Made by a program: the position numbers and the translations under genes. Below the pieces are notes generated by a model, which searched no databases, was not told the DNA's origin, and worked only from the letters and a program-made list of their open reading frames with translations. A DNA stretch of 64,000 nucleotides from MED-G20 sp038108155 (GTDB lineage: Bacteria > Bacteroidota > Bacteroidia > Flavobacteriales_D > Parvicellaceae): NCBI GenBank assembly GCA_038108155.1, contig JAYNHP010000004.1:1-64000 (forward strand). The letters run 5' to 3'. Numbering within the stretch: position 1 is the stretch's first letter; each line of letters opens with the position of its first letter. Of the stretch, positions 1-8,956 are shown piece after piece.

Positions 1-3
1 GAA

Positions 4-3000
4 TTAATTAACCATTTGCCACGTTCCACTATTTATTAATGGTTCTGCTTGTTTAAATTTCAATTCTTTGGTTTCACCATTTTGAAGATTTAAAATTTTA
101 ACCCTTTCATTTCTTCCCGGCTTTTTTGCAACCATCACTGGAGAATGTTTTACAGGCTGTCCAGATTGATTTTTTTGAGCCATTTCGTTATTCATTCTTG
201 TAGACTGAGCAACATCTTCTCTCCCTGCTTTTAACTTACTAAAATCTTGTTTTGGTCTTGGATTGTTTTCAGAAGAAAGTGTTTGTTCGTTAGGATCATG
301 AAGTTGGGCCTTCATCAAAAAAGAAATAATATCTCTATTCATTTTATCCATCATGGACTGAAAAAGTTCGTAACCTTCCAACTTGTAGATTAAAAGGGGA
401 TCTTTCTGTTCGTACTGTGCATGATAAACACTTTGCTTAAGAAAATCCATTTCTCTTAAGTGCTCTTTCCACTCATTGTCAATAAATGCAAGAGTGATGT
501 TTCTCTCTAAAGCCTTAAGAGCTTCTAAGCCCTCTGTTTCATATACTTTACTAAGTTTTGCAACCACCTTCATGGCTCTTCTTCCGTCTGTAAATGGAAT
601 CACAATATTATCTATTTTATCCGATTGGCTTTCGTGAATATTTTTGATTACTGGAAAGATATTTGATTTAATACTTGAAATTTTTCTTGTGTATTTTTCC
701 TTAGCCTTCTTGTATAAATCTTCTGTTAAAGTATTGGTGTCTTTTTCTGAAAATTCTTTTTCACTGAATGGAGACTCAATACCAAAGCTTGTTATAACAT
801 TGTAATTGAAATCTTCAAAATCAGAATTTTGTTGTGCATTTACAACTGTTATGTTGCAAATATCGTATATCATGTTATCGATATCAAGATCTAGCTTGTC
901 TCCAAAGAGAGCATTTTTTCTTCTGTTATAAATAGCAGTTCTTTGACTATTCATTACATCGTCAAACTCCAATAATCTTTTTCTTATTCCAAAATTATTT
1001 TCCTCTACTTTCTTCTGGGCTCTTTCGATAGATTTGGTGATCATAGAGTGCTGAATTACTTCTCCTTCCTTATGGCCCATTCTATCCATCATTTTAGCAA
1101 TTCTTTCTGAACCAAAAAGTCTCATTAAATTATCTTCCAGAGAAACAAAAAACTGAGTAGAACCTGGGTCACCTTGTCTACCAGATCTTCCTCTAAGTTG
1201 TCTGTCTACTCTTCTAGAATCATGTCTTTCTGTACCTATTATTGCTAGTCCTCCTTGCTCTTTAACTCCTTCTCCAAGTTTAATGTCCGTTCCTCGACCA
1301 GCCATATTTGTGGCAATAGTTACTGTTCCTGCTTTTCCCGCTTCAGTAACTACTTCTGCTTCTTTTTGATGTAATTTTGCATTTAAAACCTGATGAGGTA
1401 ATTTCTTTAATTTTAGTAATCTCGATAAAAGCTCTGAAACTTCAACAGATGTAGTTCCAACTAAAACAGGTCTGCCATTGGAACGGATTTTTTCAATTTC
1501 TTCAATAATTGCCTGGTACTTTTCTCTTGCTGTTTTATAAACTAAATCATTTTGATCGTCTCTTATCAATGGTTTGTTAGTTTTAACTGCAACAACATCT
1601 AGTTTATAAATATCCCATAGTTCTTTTGCTTCAGTCTCTGCTGTACCAGTCATTCCCGCCAACTTATGGTACATTCTAAAGTAGTTCTGAAGAGTAATAG
1701 TTGCATAGGTTTGAGAAGCAGCCTCCACTTTTACATTTTCCTTTGCCTCAATTGCTTGGTGAAGACCATCAGAATATCTTCTTCCATCCATGATTCTTCC
1801 AGTTTGCTCATCAACAATTTTTACCTTATTATCCATTACAACATATTCTACATCCTTTTCAAATAATGAATATGCTTTTAGAAGTTGATTCATGGAGTGG
1901 ATTCTCTCTGCTTTTATCGTATAATCAGACATCATCTGATCCTTCAATTCTACTCTTTTTTGAGCATCTGTAGTTTTTTGTTCAATTTCAACAACTTTTG
2001 CACCTATATCTGGAAGAATATAAAATTCAGGATCGTTTTCACCAGAAATTAAATCAATTCCTTTTTCTGTTAAATCAATAGTGTTATTTTTTTCATCAAT
2101 TACAAAATATAGCAATTCATCTGCTTTTGGCATTTCCTTGGCATTGTCTTGTAGATAAAAATTTTCTGTCTTTTGTAAGTGAATTTTAATTCCAGGTTCA
2201 CTTAAATATTTAATAAGAGCTTTGTTTTTTGGAAGACCTCTGAAAGATCTAAAAAGAGATAAACATCCTTCTTCAAATAAAGCTTTTTGTTGTTTTTTAT
2301 CTAATCCTTCTTGCTCAGATTTAGCAATTTTAGTTTTAGCCTCATTTAAAAGAGTATTGATTAGTTTCTTTTGATAAGTAACAAGTTTTTCAACTTTGGG
2401 CTTTAACGCAACATATTCTTGTTGGTCGCCTTTTGCTACAGGTCCAGAAATAATTAATGGTGTTCTAGCATCATCAATTAATACAGAATCTACCTCATCA
2501 ATAATGGCATAATGATGCTTTCTCTGAACCAAACCATCGGTTTCAGAAACCATATTGTCCCGCAAATAATCAAATCCAAATTCGTTATTGGTTCCGAACG
2601 TAATATCTGCATTGTAGGCTTTTTTTCTTTCTGGCGAATGGGGTTGATACAAATCTATACAGTCTACAGATAAGCCATGAAATTGATATAATGGGCCCAT
2701 CCACTGAGCATCTCTTTTTGCGAGATAATCATTTACAGTAATTACATGTACTCCTTTACCAACCAATGCATTTAGATAAACAGGCAAAGTAGCAACTAAT
2801 GTTTTACCCTCGCCAGTCATCATTTCAGCAATTTTACCTTTATGAAGAGCTGCTCCACCCATAAGTTGAACGTCGTAATGAACCATTGACCATTGAACCA
2901 GAGTTCCAGCTGCATCCCAATTATTTTTCCAAATCGCATGGTCTCCTTTGATATCAACAACATCTAGTTTATGAGAAAGCTCTAGGTCATTTTCGTTTGC

Positions 3001-3390
3001 TATTACCTTTAAAAATCCATTTTCAGTCAACCTTCTTGCTGTTTCTTTAACAACAGCAAATGCATCTGGCATAATATCTAAAAGTGTAGATTCTATTACT
3101 TCATTTTCTTGGATTTCAAGTGCATCAATTTTGTCGTAAATTACTTCCTTTTGAGAAATATCTAAATCAGAGTTTGCTTTTTCTTTTAAATCTTCAATTT
3201 CCTTTAGAGTTGCTTGGCGTGAATTTTCTAGTGTTTTCTTGAACTCTGAAGTTTTAGCTCTAAGCTCATCATCGCTAAGGTTTATTAGTTTTTGAGAAAA
3301 TTGATTGGTAGATTCTACAATAGGAAAAAGCTCGTCGAGATCTTTCTTATTTTTATCACCAAATAATTTTTTTAGAATACCATCAAACAT
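4..3390 (-). CDS. secA: Protein translocase subunit SecA
   Basis: SecA is the ATPase motor that drives unfolded preproteins through the SecYEG channel in the inner membrane. The 1128-residue product has the Walker A motif MTGEGKT at about residues 191-197, a DEVD box followed by DARTPLIISGP in the first nucleotide-binding domain, and the second-domain motif TNMAGRGTDIKLGEG. It is longer than the roughly 900 residues of E. coli SecA. The extra length lies mainly in a charged insertion of over 100 residues after the GPVAKGD segment (about 320-480), as in other Bacteroidota. The C terminus ends in a basic stretch and lacks the Cys/His zinc motif that binds SecB in proteobacteria. A promoter of the Bacteroidota type lies directly upstream, so the gene is probably transcribed alone. 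Identification is certain. Confidence 0.98.
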   Translation of the reverse strand: MFDGILKKLFGDKNKKDLDELFPIVESTNQFSQKLINLSDDELRAKTSEFKKTLENSRQATLKEIEDLKEKANSDLDISQKEVIYDKIDALEIQENEVIESTLLDIMPDAFAVVKETARRLTENGFLKVIANENDLELSHKLDVVDIKGDHAIWKNNWDAAGTLVQWSMVHYDVQLMGGAALHKGKIAEMMTGEGKTLVATLPVYLNALVGKGVHVITVNDYLAKRDAQWMGPLYQFHGLSVDCIDLYQPHSPERKKAYNADITFGTNNEFGFDYLRDNMVSETDGLVQRKHHYAIIDEVDSVLIDDARTPLIISGPVAKGDQQEYVALKPKVEKLVTYQKKLINTLLNEAKTKIAKSEQEGLDKKQQKALFEEGCLSLFRSFRGLPKNKALIKYLSEPGIKIHLQKTENFYLQDNAKEMPKADELLYFVIDEKNNTIDLTEKGIDLISGENDPEFYILPDIGAKVVEIEQKTTDAQKRVELKDQMMSDYTIKAERIHSMNQLLKAYSLFEKDVEYVVMDNKVKIVDEQTGRIMDGRRYSDGLHQAIEAKENVKVEAASQTYATITLQNYFRMYHKLAGMTGTAETEAKELWDIYKLDVVAVKTNKPLIRDDQNDLVYKTAREKYQAIIEEIEKIRSNGRPVLVGTTSVEVSELLSRLLKLKKLPHQVLNAKLHQKEAEVVTEAGKAGTVTIATNMAGRGTDIKLGEGVKEQGGLAIIGTERHDSRRVDRQLRGRSGRQGDPGSTQFFVSLEDNLMRLFGSERIAKMMDRMGHKEGEVIQHSMITKSIERAQKKVEENNFGIRKRLLEFDDVMNSQRTAIYNRRKNALFGDKLDLDIDNMIYDICNITVVNAQQNSDFEDFNYNVITSFGIESPFSEKEFSEKDTNTLTEDLYKKAKEKYTRKISSIKSNIFPVIKNIHESQSDKIDNIVIPFTDGRRAMKVVAKLSKVYETEGLEALKALERNITLAFIDNEWKEHLREMDFLKQSVYHAQYEQKDPLLIYKLEGYELFQSMMDKMNRDIISFLMKAQLHDPNEQTLSSENNPRPKQDFSKLKAGREDVAQSTRMNNEMAQKNQSGQPVKHSPVMVAKKPGRNERVKILNLQNGETKELKFKQAEPLINSGTWQMVN

Positions 3391-3409
3391 TATATCAATT
3401 TTCGGAAAA

Positions 3410-3442
3410 CAAAAATAGGTGAATAGTTGGAATTATCATCAA
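3410..3442 (-). promoter_or_regulatory. Putative secA promoter (Bacteroidota type)
   Basis: On the minus strand a TTG at 3442-3440 is followed after 22 bases by TATTTTTG at 3417-3410. This matches the TTG-N(17-23)-TAnnTTTG pattern known from Flavobacterium and Bacteroides. It predicts a transcript starting close to 3403, with a leader of only about 13 bases before the secA start. Confidence 0.6.
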
Positions 3443-3483
3443 GAATAATTCTAAAAAAAATTAAGAGTAAGGAAAAGGATGAT

Positions 3484-3705
3484 TTAGTATTCGTCCTCGT
3501 TAAAGAAGAAATCATCTTTTGTTGGATAATCAGGCCAAATTTCTTCAATTGTATCATAAATTTCACCTTCGTCTTCAATTGCTTGAAGATTCTCAACAAC
3601 TTCTAATGGGGAACCTGTCCTCATAGCAAAGTCAATTAGCTCATCTTTGGCGGCAGGCCAAGGAGCATCTTCTAAATATCTAGCAAGTTCTAATGTCCAA
3701 TACAT
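3484..3705 (-). CDS. Small acidic DUF2795-like protein
   Basis: This encodes a 73-residue, very acidic protein starting MYWTLELARYLEDAPWPAAK. It has a WPA-(A)KDELIDFA core and a tail rich in Asp, Glu and Phe. The core resembles DUF2795-type proteins, which are widespread in Bacteroidota and have no assigned function. I chose the ATG at 3705 rather than an upstream in-frame one at 3729 for two reasons. The MYW start begins the conserved-looking part, and a promoter-like TACTTTTG at 3734-3727 would overlap the longer version. The gene is probably cytoplasmic, with no signal peptide or membrane segment. It sits just upstream of secA in the same orientation, but secA has its own promoter. The family assignment rests on memory of the motif and is moderately sure. 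Confidence 0.75.
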   Translation of the reverse strand: MYWTLELARYLEDAPWPAAKDELIDFAMRTGSPLEVVENLQAIEDEGEIYDTIEEIWPDYPTKDDFFFNEDEY

Positions 3706-3726
3706 AAAAAAGGTTATAAGAATTGG

Positions 3727-3755
3727 CAAAAGTAATTTTTTTAACGACTCTGCAA
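3727..3755 (-). promoter_or_regulatory. Putative promoter of the DUF2795-like gene
   Basis: Minus-strand TTG at 3755-3753, an 18-base spacer, then TACTTTTG at 3734-3727 fits the Bacteroidota TTG-N(17-23)-TAnnTTTG pattern. The expected start of transcription is near 3720, about 15 bases before the ATG at 3705. Confidence 0.55.
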
Positions 3756-3776
3756 AGAATTTTCAAAAAAAATTAA

Positions 3777-4340
3777 TTATTTATTAGTATTATTTTTAGT
3801 TGGAATCCATGGGGTTTCAGGGATTTTTTTATCAAATAATACTTTTCTAGCCATTACAAATAAAAAATCAGAAAGTCTATTTAGGTATTTAATTACAATT
3901 GGATTAACTTTTTGAATTTCTGCAGTTTCTATGGTTAACCTTTCGGCTCTTCTACATACACATCTTGCCAGATGACAATAGGAAGATATTGAATGGCCTC
4001 CAGGCAAAATAAAATTTTTCATTTCAGGTAGAATTTCTTGCATATTATCGATGGACTTCTCCAACTCTAAAATAGGACCATCATCTAATTTTGGAAGATG
4101 TACCATCATTTTCTCATTGTCACCAGTAGCTAAATAGGATCCTATGGTAAATAATTCCTCTTGAATTTTGACCAGCATATCAGCTTCTTTACTGTCAATA
4201 TTATCTTTAATCAAACCAATCCAAGAATTTAACTCATCTACAGTGCCATAAGCTTGAATACTTAAGTGGTGTTTTTTCACTCTTTCCCCACCAAATAATG
4301 AAGTTTCTCCTTGGTCTCCAGATTTTGTATAAATTTTCAT
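3777..4340 (-). CDS. Cob(I)alamin adenosyltransferase, PduO type
   Basis: This 187-residue protein belongs to the PduO-type ATP:cob(I)alamin adenosyltransferases, which attach the 5'-deoxyadenosyl group of ATP to reduced cobalamin to make adenosylcobalamin. The N-terminal ATP-binding signature MKIYTKSGDQGETSLFGG is clear, as is the later RCVCRRAERL segment that carries the conserved arginines. The length is normal for a single-domain enzyme. Its start overlaps the dusB stop by four bases, so the two genes are almost certainly cotranscribed. No cobalamin synthesis or adenosylcobalamin-dependent enzyme gene is beside it, so the coenzyme user (for example methylmalonyl-CoA mutase) must lie elsewhere. 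The cobalamin-dependent methionine synthase in this window uses the methyl form instead. The symbol varies between databases (pduO, cobO, yvqK), so none is given. Confidence 0.93.
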   Translation of the reverse strand: MKIYTKSGDQGETSLFGGERVKKHHLSIQAYGTVDELNSWIGLIKDNIDSKEADMLVKIQEELFTIGSYLATGDNEKMMVHLPKLDDGPILELEKSIDNMQEILPEMKNFILPGGHSISSYCHLARCVCRRAERLTIETAEIQKVNPIVIKYLNRLSDFLFVMARKVLFDKKIPETPWIPTKNNTNK

Positions 4341-5326
4341 ATTAACTCTAATTCAAATTGATTTACAATTCCATTTAGCACTTCTAGCAGTTCGTCTTTA
4401 GACTCTAAAGTAACTAATTGTGTTCTAATTGGTTTAAAATTTGGAATACCCTTAAAATAATTTGCATAATGTCTTCTCATTTCTACAATCCCTACTCTAT
4501 CTCCTTTCCATCTAATACTAAAATCTAAATGTTCTTTTACAACTTTCACTCTCTCCTCAAGTGAAGGCATAGCCAAGTTGTTTCCTGTTTTTAAAAAATG
4601 CTTAATTTGATTAAAAAACCAAGGATTCCCAATACTTGCTCTTCCGATCATAATTCCGTCAATTCCATAAGTATTCTTGTACCTCAAAGCTTTTTCTGGA
4701 GAATTAATGTCCCCATTACCAAAGACAGGAATTTTCATTCTAGGGTTATTTTTAACTTCCGAGATTAAAGACCAATCGGCTTCCCCTTTATACATTTGGG
4801 AACGAGTTCTTCCATGAATTGATATTGCTTTAATCCCAACATCTTGTAACCGCTCTGCTGCATCTACAATATATTTTGAATTTTCATCCCATCCTAACCT
4901 AGTTTTAACTGTTACAGGAAGATTTGTAGAATTAACTATCTCTTTGGTCATTTCCACCATTTTAGGAATATCCTTGAGAATTCCAGCACCTGCCCCTTTA
5001 CAAGCAACTTTTTTAACTGGACAGCCGTAGTTAATGTCTATTATATCTGGATTTGCTTTTTGGCACATTTCAGTTGCTTTTCTCATAGAAGATATTTCCG
5101 AACCAAAAATCTGAATTCCAATAGGTCTTTCGTATTCAAAAATGTCTAATTTCTGAATACTTTTAGCAGCATCTCTGATAAGACCTTCAGAGGAAATGAA
5201 TTCTGTATACATCATATCAGCACCATGTTTCTTACACAAAGCTCTGAAAGGTGGGTCGCTTACATCCTCCATTGGGGCAAGCAAAAGTGGAAAATCACCC
5301 AAAGATATGTCACCTATTTTAACCAT
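4337..5326 (-). CDS. dusB: tRNA-dihydrouridine synthase (DusB family)
   Basis: This flavin enzyme reduces specific uridines in the tRNA D-loop to dihydrouridine. The 329-residue product starts with LGDFPLLLAPMEDVSDPPFR, the FMN-binding opening of the family. It has DINYGCPVKKVACKGAGAG, in which the GCP cysteine is the usual proton donor, then TVKTRLGWD, SIHGRTRSQMYKGEADW and the phosphate-binding GNGDINSPEKA and DGIMIGRASIGNPW motifs. Start and length match bacterial DusB (about 320-330 residues). The stop overlaps the start of the cobalamin adenosyltransferase, indicating a two-gene transcript. A TAACTTTG element lies at 5344-5337 upstream, but no good TTG box is seen at the right distance. 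The CPBP protease gene is divergent, 48 bases away. Confidence 0.95.
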   Translation of the reverse strand: MVKIGDISLGDFPLLLAPMEDVSDPPFRALCKKHGADMMYTEFISSEGLIRDAAKSIQKLDIFEYERPIGIQIFGSEISSMRKATEMCQKANPDIIDINYGCPVKKVACKGAGAGILKDIPKMVEMTKEIVNSTNLPVTVKTRLGWDENSKYIVDAAERLQDVGIKAISIHGRTRSQMYKGEADWSLISEVKNNPRMKIPVFGNGDINSPEKALRYKNTYGIDGIMIGRASIGNPWFFNQIKHFLKTGNNLAMPSLEERVKVVKEHLDFSIRWKGDRVGIVEMRRHYANYFKGIPNFKPIRTQLVTLESKDELLEVLNGIVNQFELELI

Positions 5327-5374
5327 AAGTTTTTTGCAAAGTTATGTATTAACAACTAATTACTATATTTCGAC

Positions 5375-6283
5375 ATGAAAAATATAGATTTGCTTCCAGT
5401 TAGAAATTATATTGGTTTGTTTTTTTTATCTGTTACTATAGTTTTAATTGTGAAAATAGTATTCAATATGCTAGCATTAGGATTTATTGATGCAATTTGG
5501 GATCTTAATAGTACTCAAATTTTTAATGACCTTAACAGCAAGGAATTCAAATTTATTTATGCACATAAAGCATTAGCTTTTTTTGATCAACTTGGAACAT
5601 TTCTTGTGCCGTCTGTAATTTTTTTATTTCTTATTAAAACTTTTTCTCTCCATTACAAGTCGCCTAACAAAAATGACCTAGTAAAATGTTTATTGTACTT
5701 TATTGTTTTATTAGGATTTGCCCAACTATTTTTATTAATATCTACTTACGTAGGCTATGACTTTTTACCAATTGAAATAAAAAGCTTTCTAAAAGAACAA
5801 CAAGATTTTAATACCAAAATTCAAGAAGGATTTATATCAAAAAGTTTTAGAAGTTTTTTATTTAATATTTTATTGCTCTCAATACTACCTGCAATTGGAG
5901 AAGAATTATTTTTCAGAGGCATTTTACAAAAAATATGCATTGGAATTTTTAAAAATAATATTGCCGGGATTGGAATTACCTCCTTGGTTTTTGGAATGCT
6001 ACATTTTCAAATTGAAAATTTACTCTCTATAGTATTTGCAAGTATTTTATTGGGCCTAATATACGACTACAGCAAAAATATCTTTCTTACTATCTTATTA
6101 CATTTTGGATTCAACTTTTTTTCGTTAGTAAGCATGCAAGGGCTAAAAATGGAATTAATTTCAGAAAGTAATCTTGAAATTTTTTCTAATTATATAATAA
6201 TACCAGTTAGTATCGGAGTACTAACATATTTAATAGTTAAGAAAATATTTTGGAAGAAAGATTTATTTCTCTCTATTGACTGA
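5375..6283 (+). CDS. CPBP-family intramembrane metalloprotease
   Basis: A 302-residue polytopic membrane protein with about eight hydrophobic segments and the three motifs of the CPBP (CAAX protease/bacteriocin processing, Abi) family. EELFFRG (glutamates at about residues 176-177, arginine 181) is the EExxxR motif, followed by FGMLHF and then HFGFN as the HxxxN motif. Such enzymes are membrane-embedded glutamate-dependent proteases. In bacteria their substrates are mostly unknown, with roles in bacteriocin self-immunity or protein maturation proposed for some. The gene stands alone on the plus strand. Its 3' end overlaps the converging ExbD gene by 21 bases, so no terminator fits between them. 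The family call is solid and the substrate cannot be told. Confidence 0.9.
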   Translation: MKNIDLLPVRNYIGLFFLSVTIVLIVKIVFNMLALGFIDAIWDLNSTQIFNDLNSKEFKFIYAHKALAFFDQLGTFLVPSVIFLFLIKTFSLHYKSPNKNDLVKCLLYFIVLLGFAQLFLLISTYVGYDFLPIEIKSFLKEQQDFNTKIQEGFISKSFRSFLFNILLLSILPAIGEELFFRGILQKICIGIFKNNIAGIGITSLVFGMLHFQIENLLSIVFASILLGLIYDYSKNIFLTILLHFGFNFFSLVSMQGLKMELISESNLEIFSNYIIIPVSIGVLTYLIVKKIFWKKDLFLSID

Positions 6284-6724
6284 GTAAACAACTTTAAAAG
6301 CTTCGGCTTCTTTAAGTTCGTCGTGAACTTTTCTAACAATTCTCATTTCAGTTTTTTTATCCACCTTAAAGACATTAAAAAACCTGGATCCCCAAACCTG
6401 AGAGTATTCAGGGTTTTTTCTAAGCTCTGTTAAGTAATCTTTAATTTCTGAATAGTCGTTAATTAAATCATCGTCTAATTGAACTCTGAAATCGTCTACT
6501 TTTCCTGGAACTCTTCCAATCCAAAAATAAGAAGCTTTTATATTTTTTTCTAAATCAATAGTTTCTTTAATTGCAACTTTATCAATCTCTAATTTTTTAG
6601 ATTCCTTTTCTTTAAAAACTGTAGTTACCATAAAAAAGAAGAGCAACATAAAAACAATATCAGGCAATGCTGCGGTTGATATAGCTGGATCCTTTCTTTT
6701 TTTACCTTTTGAAAATTTAGACAT
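6263..6724 (-). CDS. exbD: ExbD/TolR-family biopolymer transport protein (second copy)
   Basis: A 153-residue ExbD/TolR-type protein: a short basic cytoplasmic tail, a single membrane helix at about residues 18-38 containing the key aspartate (D22, in ALPDIVFMLLFFF), then a periplasmic domain. In this family the aspartate is protonated by the motive force through an ExbB/MotA-like channel, and the periplasmic part passes energy to an outer-membrane machine such as a TonB receptor. It is the last gene of a four-gene cluster with a related ExbD immediately upstream (8 bases away), a membrane protein and the channel protein. Two different ExbD subunits per channel is a common Bacteroidota arrangement. 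No TonB is encoded alongside. Its 3' end overlaps the converging CPBP protease gene. Confidence 0.93.
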   Translation of the reverse strand: MSKFSKGKKRKDPAISTAALPDIVFMLLFFFMVTTVFKEKESKKLEIDKVAIKETIDLEKNIKASYFWIGRVPGKVDDFRVQLDDDLINDYSEIKDYLTELRKNPEYSQVWGSRFFNVFKVDKKTEMRIVRKVHDELKEAEAFKVVYSVNREK

Positions 6725-6732
6725 AATAACTT

Positions 6733-7428
6733 TTATTGAACTGATCTATTTTTTTCTTTCATTATCTTTTTAGGATAAACCTGTCGAATCGCAGATATCT
6801 TCTGCTTATCACTCTCCACTTTGTCATTCAATCTTTCAAAAGAAACTCCAAATTTATCTTTACACAAACTGTCTCTTAAAGAATTAAGTCCTTGCATAAT
6901 CTGATCTAAAACACTCATATATGTTACATAAGTAGTAGAGTTATCCAGCTGGATAGATACAGTTGCATTGTTAGGCAATGTTTGAAATCCTCCTCCAAAA
7001 GCAATACAAGCATCTAGTCTTTTTTTCCATGCATCTTGTTCTATTTTAAATAATGGAGCATCTGGATAAACGTTTAATGCATTTTCTAAAGACTCTAAAG
7101 TATCTTCACAAATTTTTCTAGTTACTTCAATATAAGATGGCTGGTTGGGGGTGCCATCTTTATGTTGGTAAAACTTTTTTACAGCATTTTGAATGTCTGT
7201 AATCTCAGCGAATTCACCTTCTATTCCAATTTTATCATTTTTGTTTGCCATAATTTGTAGAACATTTCTTTCGTTTAAAAGAAATTCAACATCCGACTTT
7301 TGTGGCAATCGTTCTTCATGAACTTGAGGCAAGTTCATTGTAGTTGTAATAAGAAAGAAAATCAAAAGAAGGAAGGCAATATCTGCCATCGATCCAGCAT
7401 TAATTTCTTCAACCTCTCTTTTAGCCAT
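6733..7428 (-). CDS. exbD: ExbD/TolR-family biopolymer transport protein (long form)
   Basis: A 231-residue ExbD/TolR-type subunit. The start MAKREVEEINAGSMADIAFLLLIFFLITT places the conserved proton-carrying aspartate at residue 16 of the single membrane helix. The remaining roughly 190 residues form a periplasmic domain longer than in E. coli ExbD (141 residues), with two cysteines (about 122 and 152) flanking an insertion rich in Asp, Ala and Pro. A disulfide between them is possible but not demonstrated. The start codon touches the stop of the upstream membrane-protein gene with a one-base overlap, so translation is probably coupled. With the neighbouring shorter ExbD it may form a heteromeric stator rod for the channel encoded at 7992-8849. 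Confidence 0.92.
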   Translation of the reverse strand: MAKREVEEINAGSMADIAFLLLIFFLITTTMNLPQVHEERLPQKSDVEFLLNERNVLQIMANKNDKIGIEGEFAEITDIQNAVKKFYQHKDGTPNQPSYIEVTRKICEDTLESLENALNVYPDAPLFKIEQDAWKKRLDACIAFGGGFQTLPNNATVSIQLDNSTTYVTYMSVLDQIMQGLNSLRDSLCKDKFGVSFERLNDKVESDKQKISAIRQVYPKKIMKEKNRSVQ

Positions 7429-7970
7429 TATTTTATAAATTTAACTAAAGAACCACCAATCCATCCAAGAATTGCAACAGATGTCAAAACAATAGTAGCA
7501 TTAATTGCTGTACTTGCCAATTTCATGTCAGAACCACTATCTCCCTCTGATAATAAATATACAAGAACCATGAAGACTGTAAATATTCCAATCCCAGCAA
7601 GAGTCCTAATTGCTTTTTTTGGGTCAATGAAATAAAGATATCCAAATGCTGCAACAACTAATCCTACTGCGAGATAAATAATGAACATTGAGAAATTAAT
7701 TAATGTGGATACATCACTCCAAAGAGTTTTTTCTTTTTCTAAAGAAATTTCAGAGGTCCTATTGGACAAATGGGCATTTAGTTCACTAGCAGTCATTTCA
7801 TTTGCCAAACCCTGACTTTTTGCCTCCACAATTGCCCATTGCTTTTGTTGCTCATAACTCATTTCTGCAGGATTGTCATCATTCATAACCCATACGGTGA
7901 AGAGTATGCCAAAGAAAACAATAGAGTAAGTTACTATTTTAGTAATTAAGTTTAGTTTGTTATTTTCCAT
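7428..7970 (-). CDS. Unknown membrane protein within the Exb operon
   Basis: The 180-residue product has four predicted membrane segments: about 10-28, 93-113, 119-139 and 155-177. A hydrophilic stretch rich in Glu, Ala and Ser between the first and second probably faces the periplasm. I do not recognise a named domain. It lies between the channel gene (22 bases upstream) and the long exbD (overlapping by one base), so it is part of the same transcript. Membrane proteins at this position recur in Flavobacteriales Exb clusters, which suggests an accessory subunit, but this is inference from context only. It shows no MotA/TolQ signature of its own. Confidence 0.8.
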   Translation of the reverse strand: MENNKLNLITKIVTYSIVFFGILFTVWVMNDDNPAEMSYEQQKQWAIVEAKSQGLANEMTASELNAHLSNRTSEISLEKEKTLWSDVSTLINFSMFIIYLAVGLVVAAFGYLYFIDPKKAIRTLAGIGIFTVFMVLVYLLSEGDSGSDMKLASTAINATIVLTSVAILGWIGGSLVKFIK

Positions 7971-7991
7971 TCCTAGAAGCTAGATTAAAAA

Positions 7992-8849
7992 TTATTTTCC
8001 CAAGTTATGCTTTACCAATACGTCAATTAAAGAAATTGAGGCATCTTCCATTTGATTTACTAAAGAATCTATTTTTGAAACTATGTAGTTGTAAAAAATT
8101 TGAAGAATAATGGCTACAATCAAACCGGAAACAGTAGTAATTAAGGCAACTTTAATACCTCCTGCTAATTCGTCTGGTTTTGCTTCACCTTTAAGTTCAA
8201 TTATATCAAAAGCCTGAATCATTCCAATAACGGTTCCCATGAATCCTAACATTGGAGCAAGAGCAATAAATAATCCAATCCATGAAAGGCCTCTTTCTAA
8301 CAATCCCATTTGAACACCTCCATATGCAATTACCGACTTTTCTACCATTTCAACTCCTTCAGAACTTCTTTCTAATCCTTGAAGAAATATACTAGCTACT
8401 GGTCCACGAGTATTTCTACAAACCTCCTTTGCTGCTTCAACACCTCCATTGGAAAGAGCATTTTCTATATCTTCTAATAATTGTTTCGAATTTGTAGTAG
8501 CAAGATTTAAATAAATAATTCTTTCAATTGAAAGTGCTAACCCTAAAATTAATGCAATCAAAACAAAGGACATAAAAAGTGGGCCCCCTTCTATAAACTT
8601 TAATTTTAATGCTTGTGAGACAGAAGTATCTTCTTCGGGAATAGCTTCCGATTCTAATTCACTTGTTTCTGGCTCCTGTACTTCTACGGCTTCAGACACA
8701 ACAACTTCTTCAACTGATGAAGAATCCGATGTTTCGCTCACTTCTTGAACTGTATCTGTATTTACAACTTCTACAGAATCATTCTGTGCTGATAAGGGAT
8801 TTAAAATAATTAATCCTAAAAATCCTAAAATAAAAATTACTTTTTTCAT
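7992..8849 (-). CDS. exbB: MotA/TolQ/ExbB proton channel family protein
   Basis: This 285-residue protein forms the proton channel of an ExbB-ExbD type energy-transducing complex. Residues 1-22 are a cleavable-looking signal peptide ending LSAQ. Residues 23-80 are an unusually acidic, low-complexity region made of Val, Glu, Ser and Thr repeats. Three membrane helices follow, with the family core LERGLSWIGLFIALAPMLGFMGTVIGMIQAFD and a last helix ALITTVSGLIVAIILQIFYN. The signal peptide plus acidic linker is absent from E. coli ExbB and puts a flexible negative tail in the periplasm. It is the first gene of the cluster with the membrane protein and both ExbD subunits. A 107-base gap separates it from asparaginase upstream. 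Confidence 0.94.
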   Translation of the reverse strand: MKKVIFILGFLGLIILNPLSAQNDSVEVVNTDTVQEVSETSDSSSVEEVVVSEAVEVQEPETSELESEAIPEEDTSVSQALKLKFIEGGPLFMSFVLIALILGLALSIERIIYLNLATTNSKQLLEDIENALSNGGVEAAKEVCRNTRGPVASIFLQGLERSSEGVEMVEKSVIAYGGVQMGLLERGLSWIGLFIALAPMLGFMGTVIGMIQAFDIIELKGEAKPDELAGGIKVALITTVSGLIVAIILQIFYNYIVSKIDSLVNQMEDASISLIDVLVKHNLGK

Positions 8850-8956
8850 GTTAAATTAATATGTCTTGTTTTAAGTTTTGACTTTTGAATTGGCCAAATT
8901 ACAAAAAAATATATCTTTTATTATTAAAATAATATTTAATCTTATTTAAAAAATAA

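Noticed and set aside
7300..7635. 111-residue frame opposite the exbD and membrane-protein genes
   Set aside because: It crosses two overlapping real genes on the other strand, with low-complexity composition produced by their codons.
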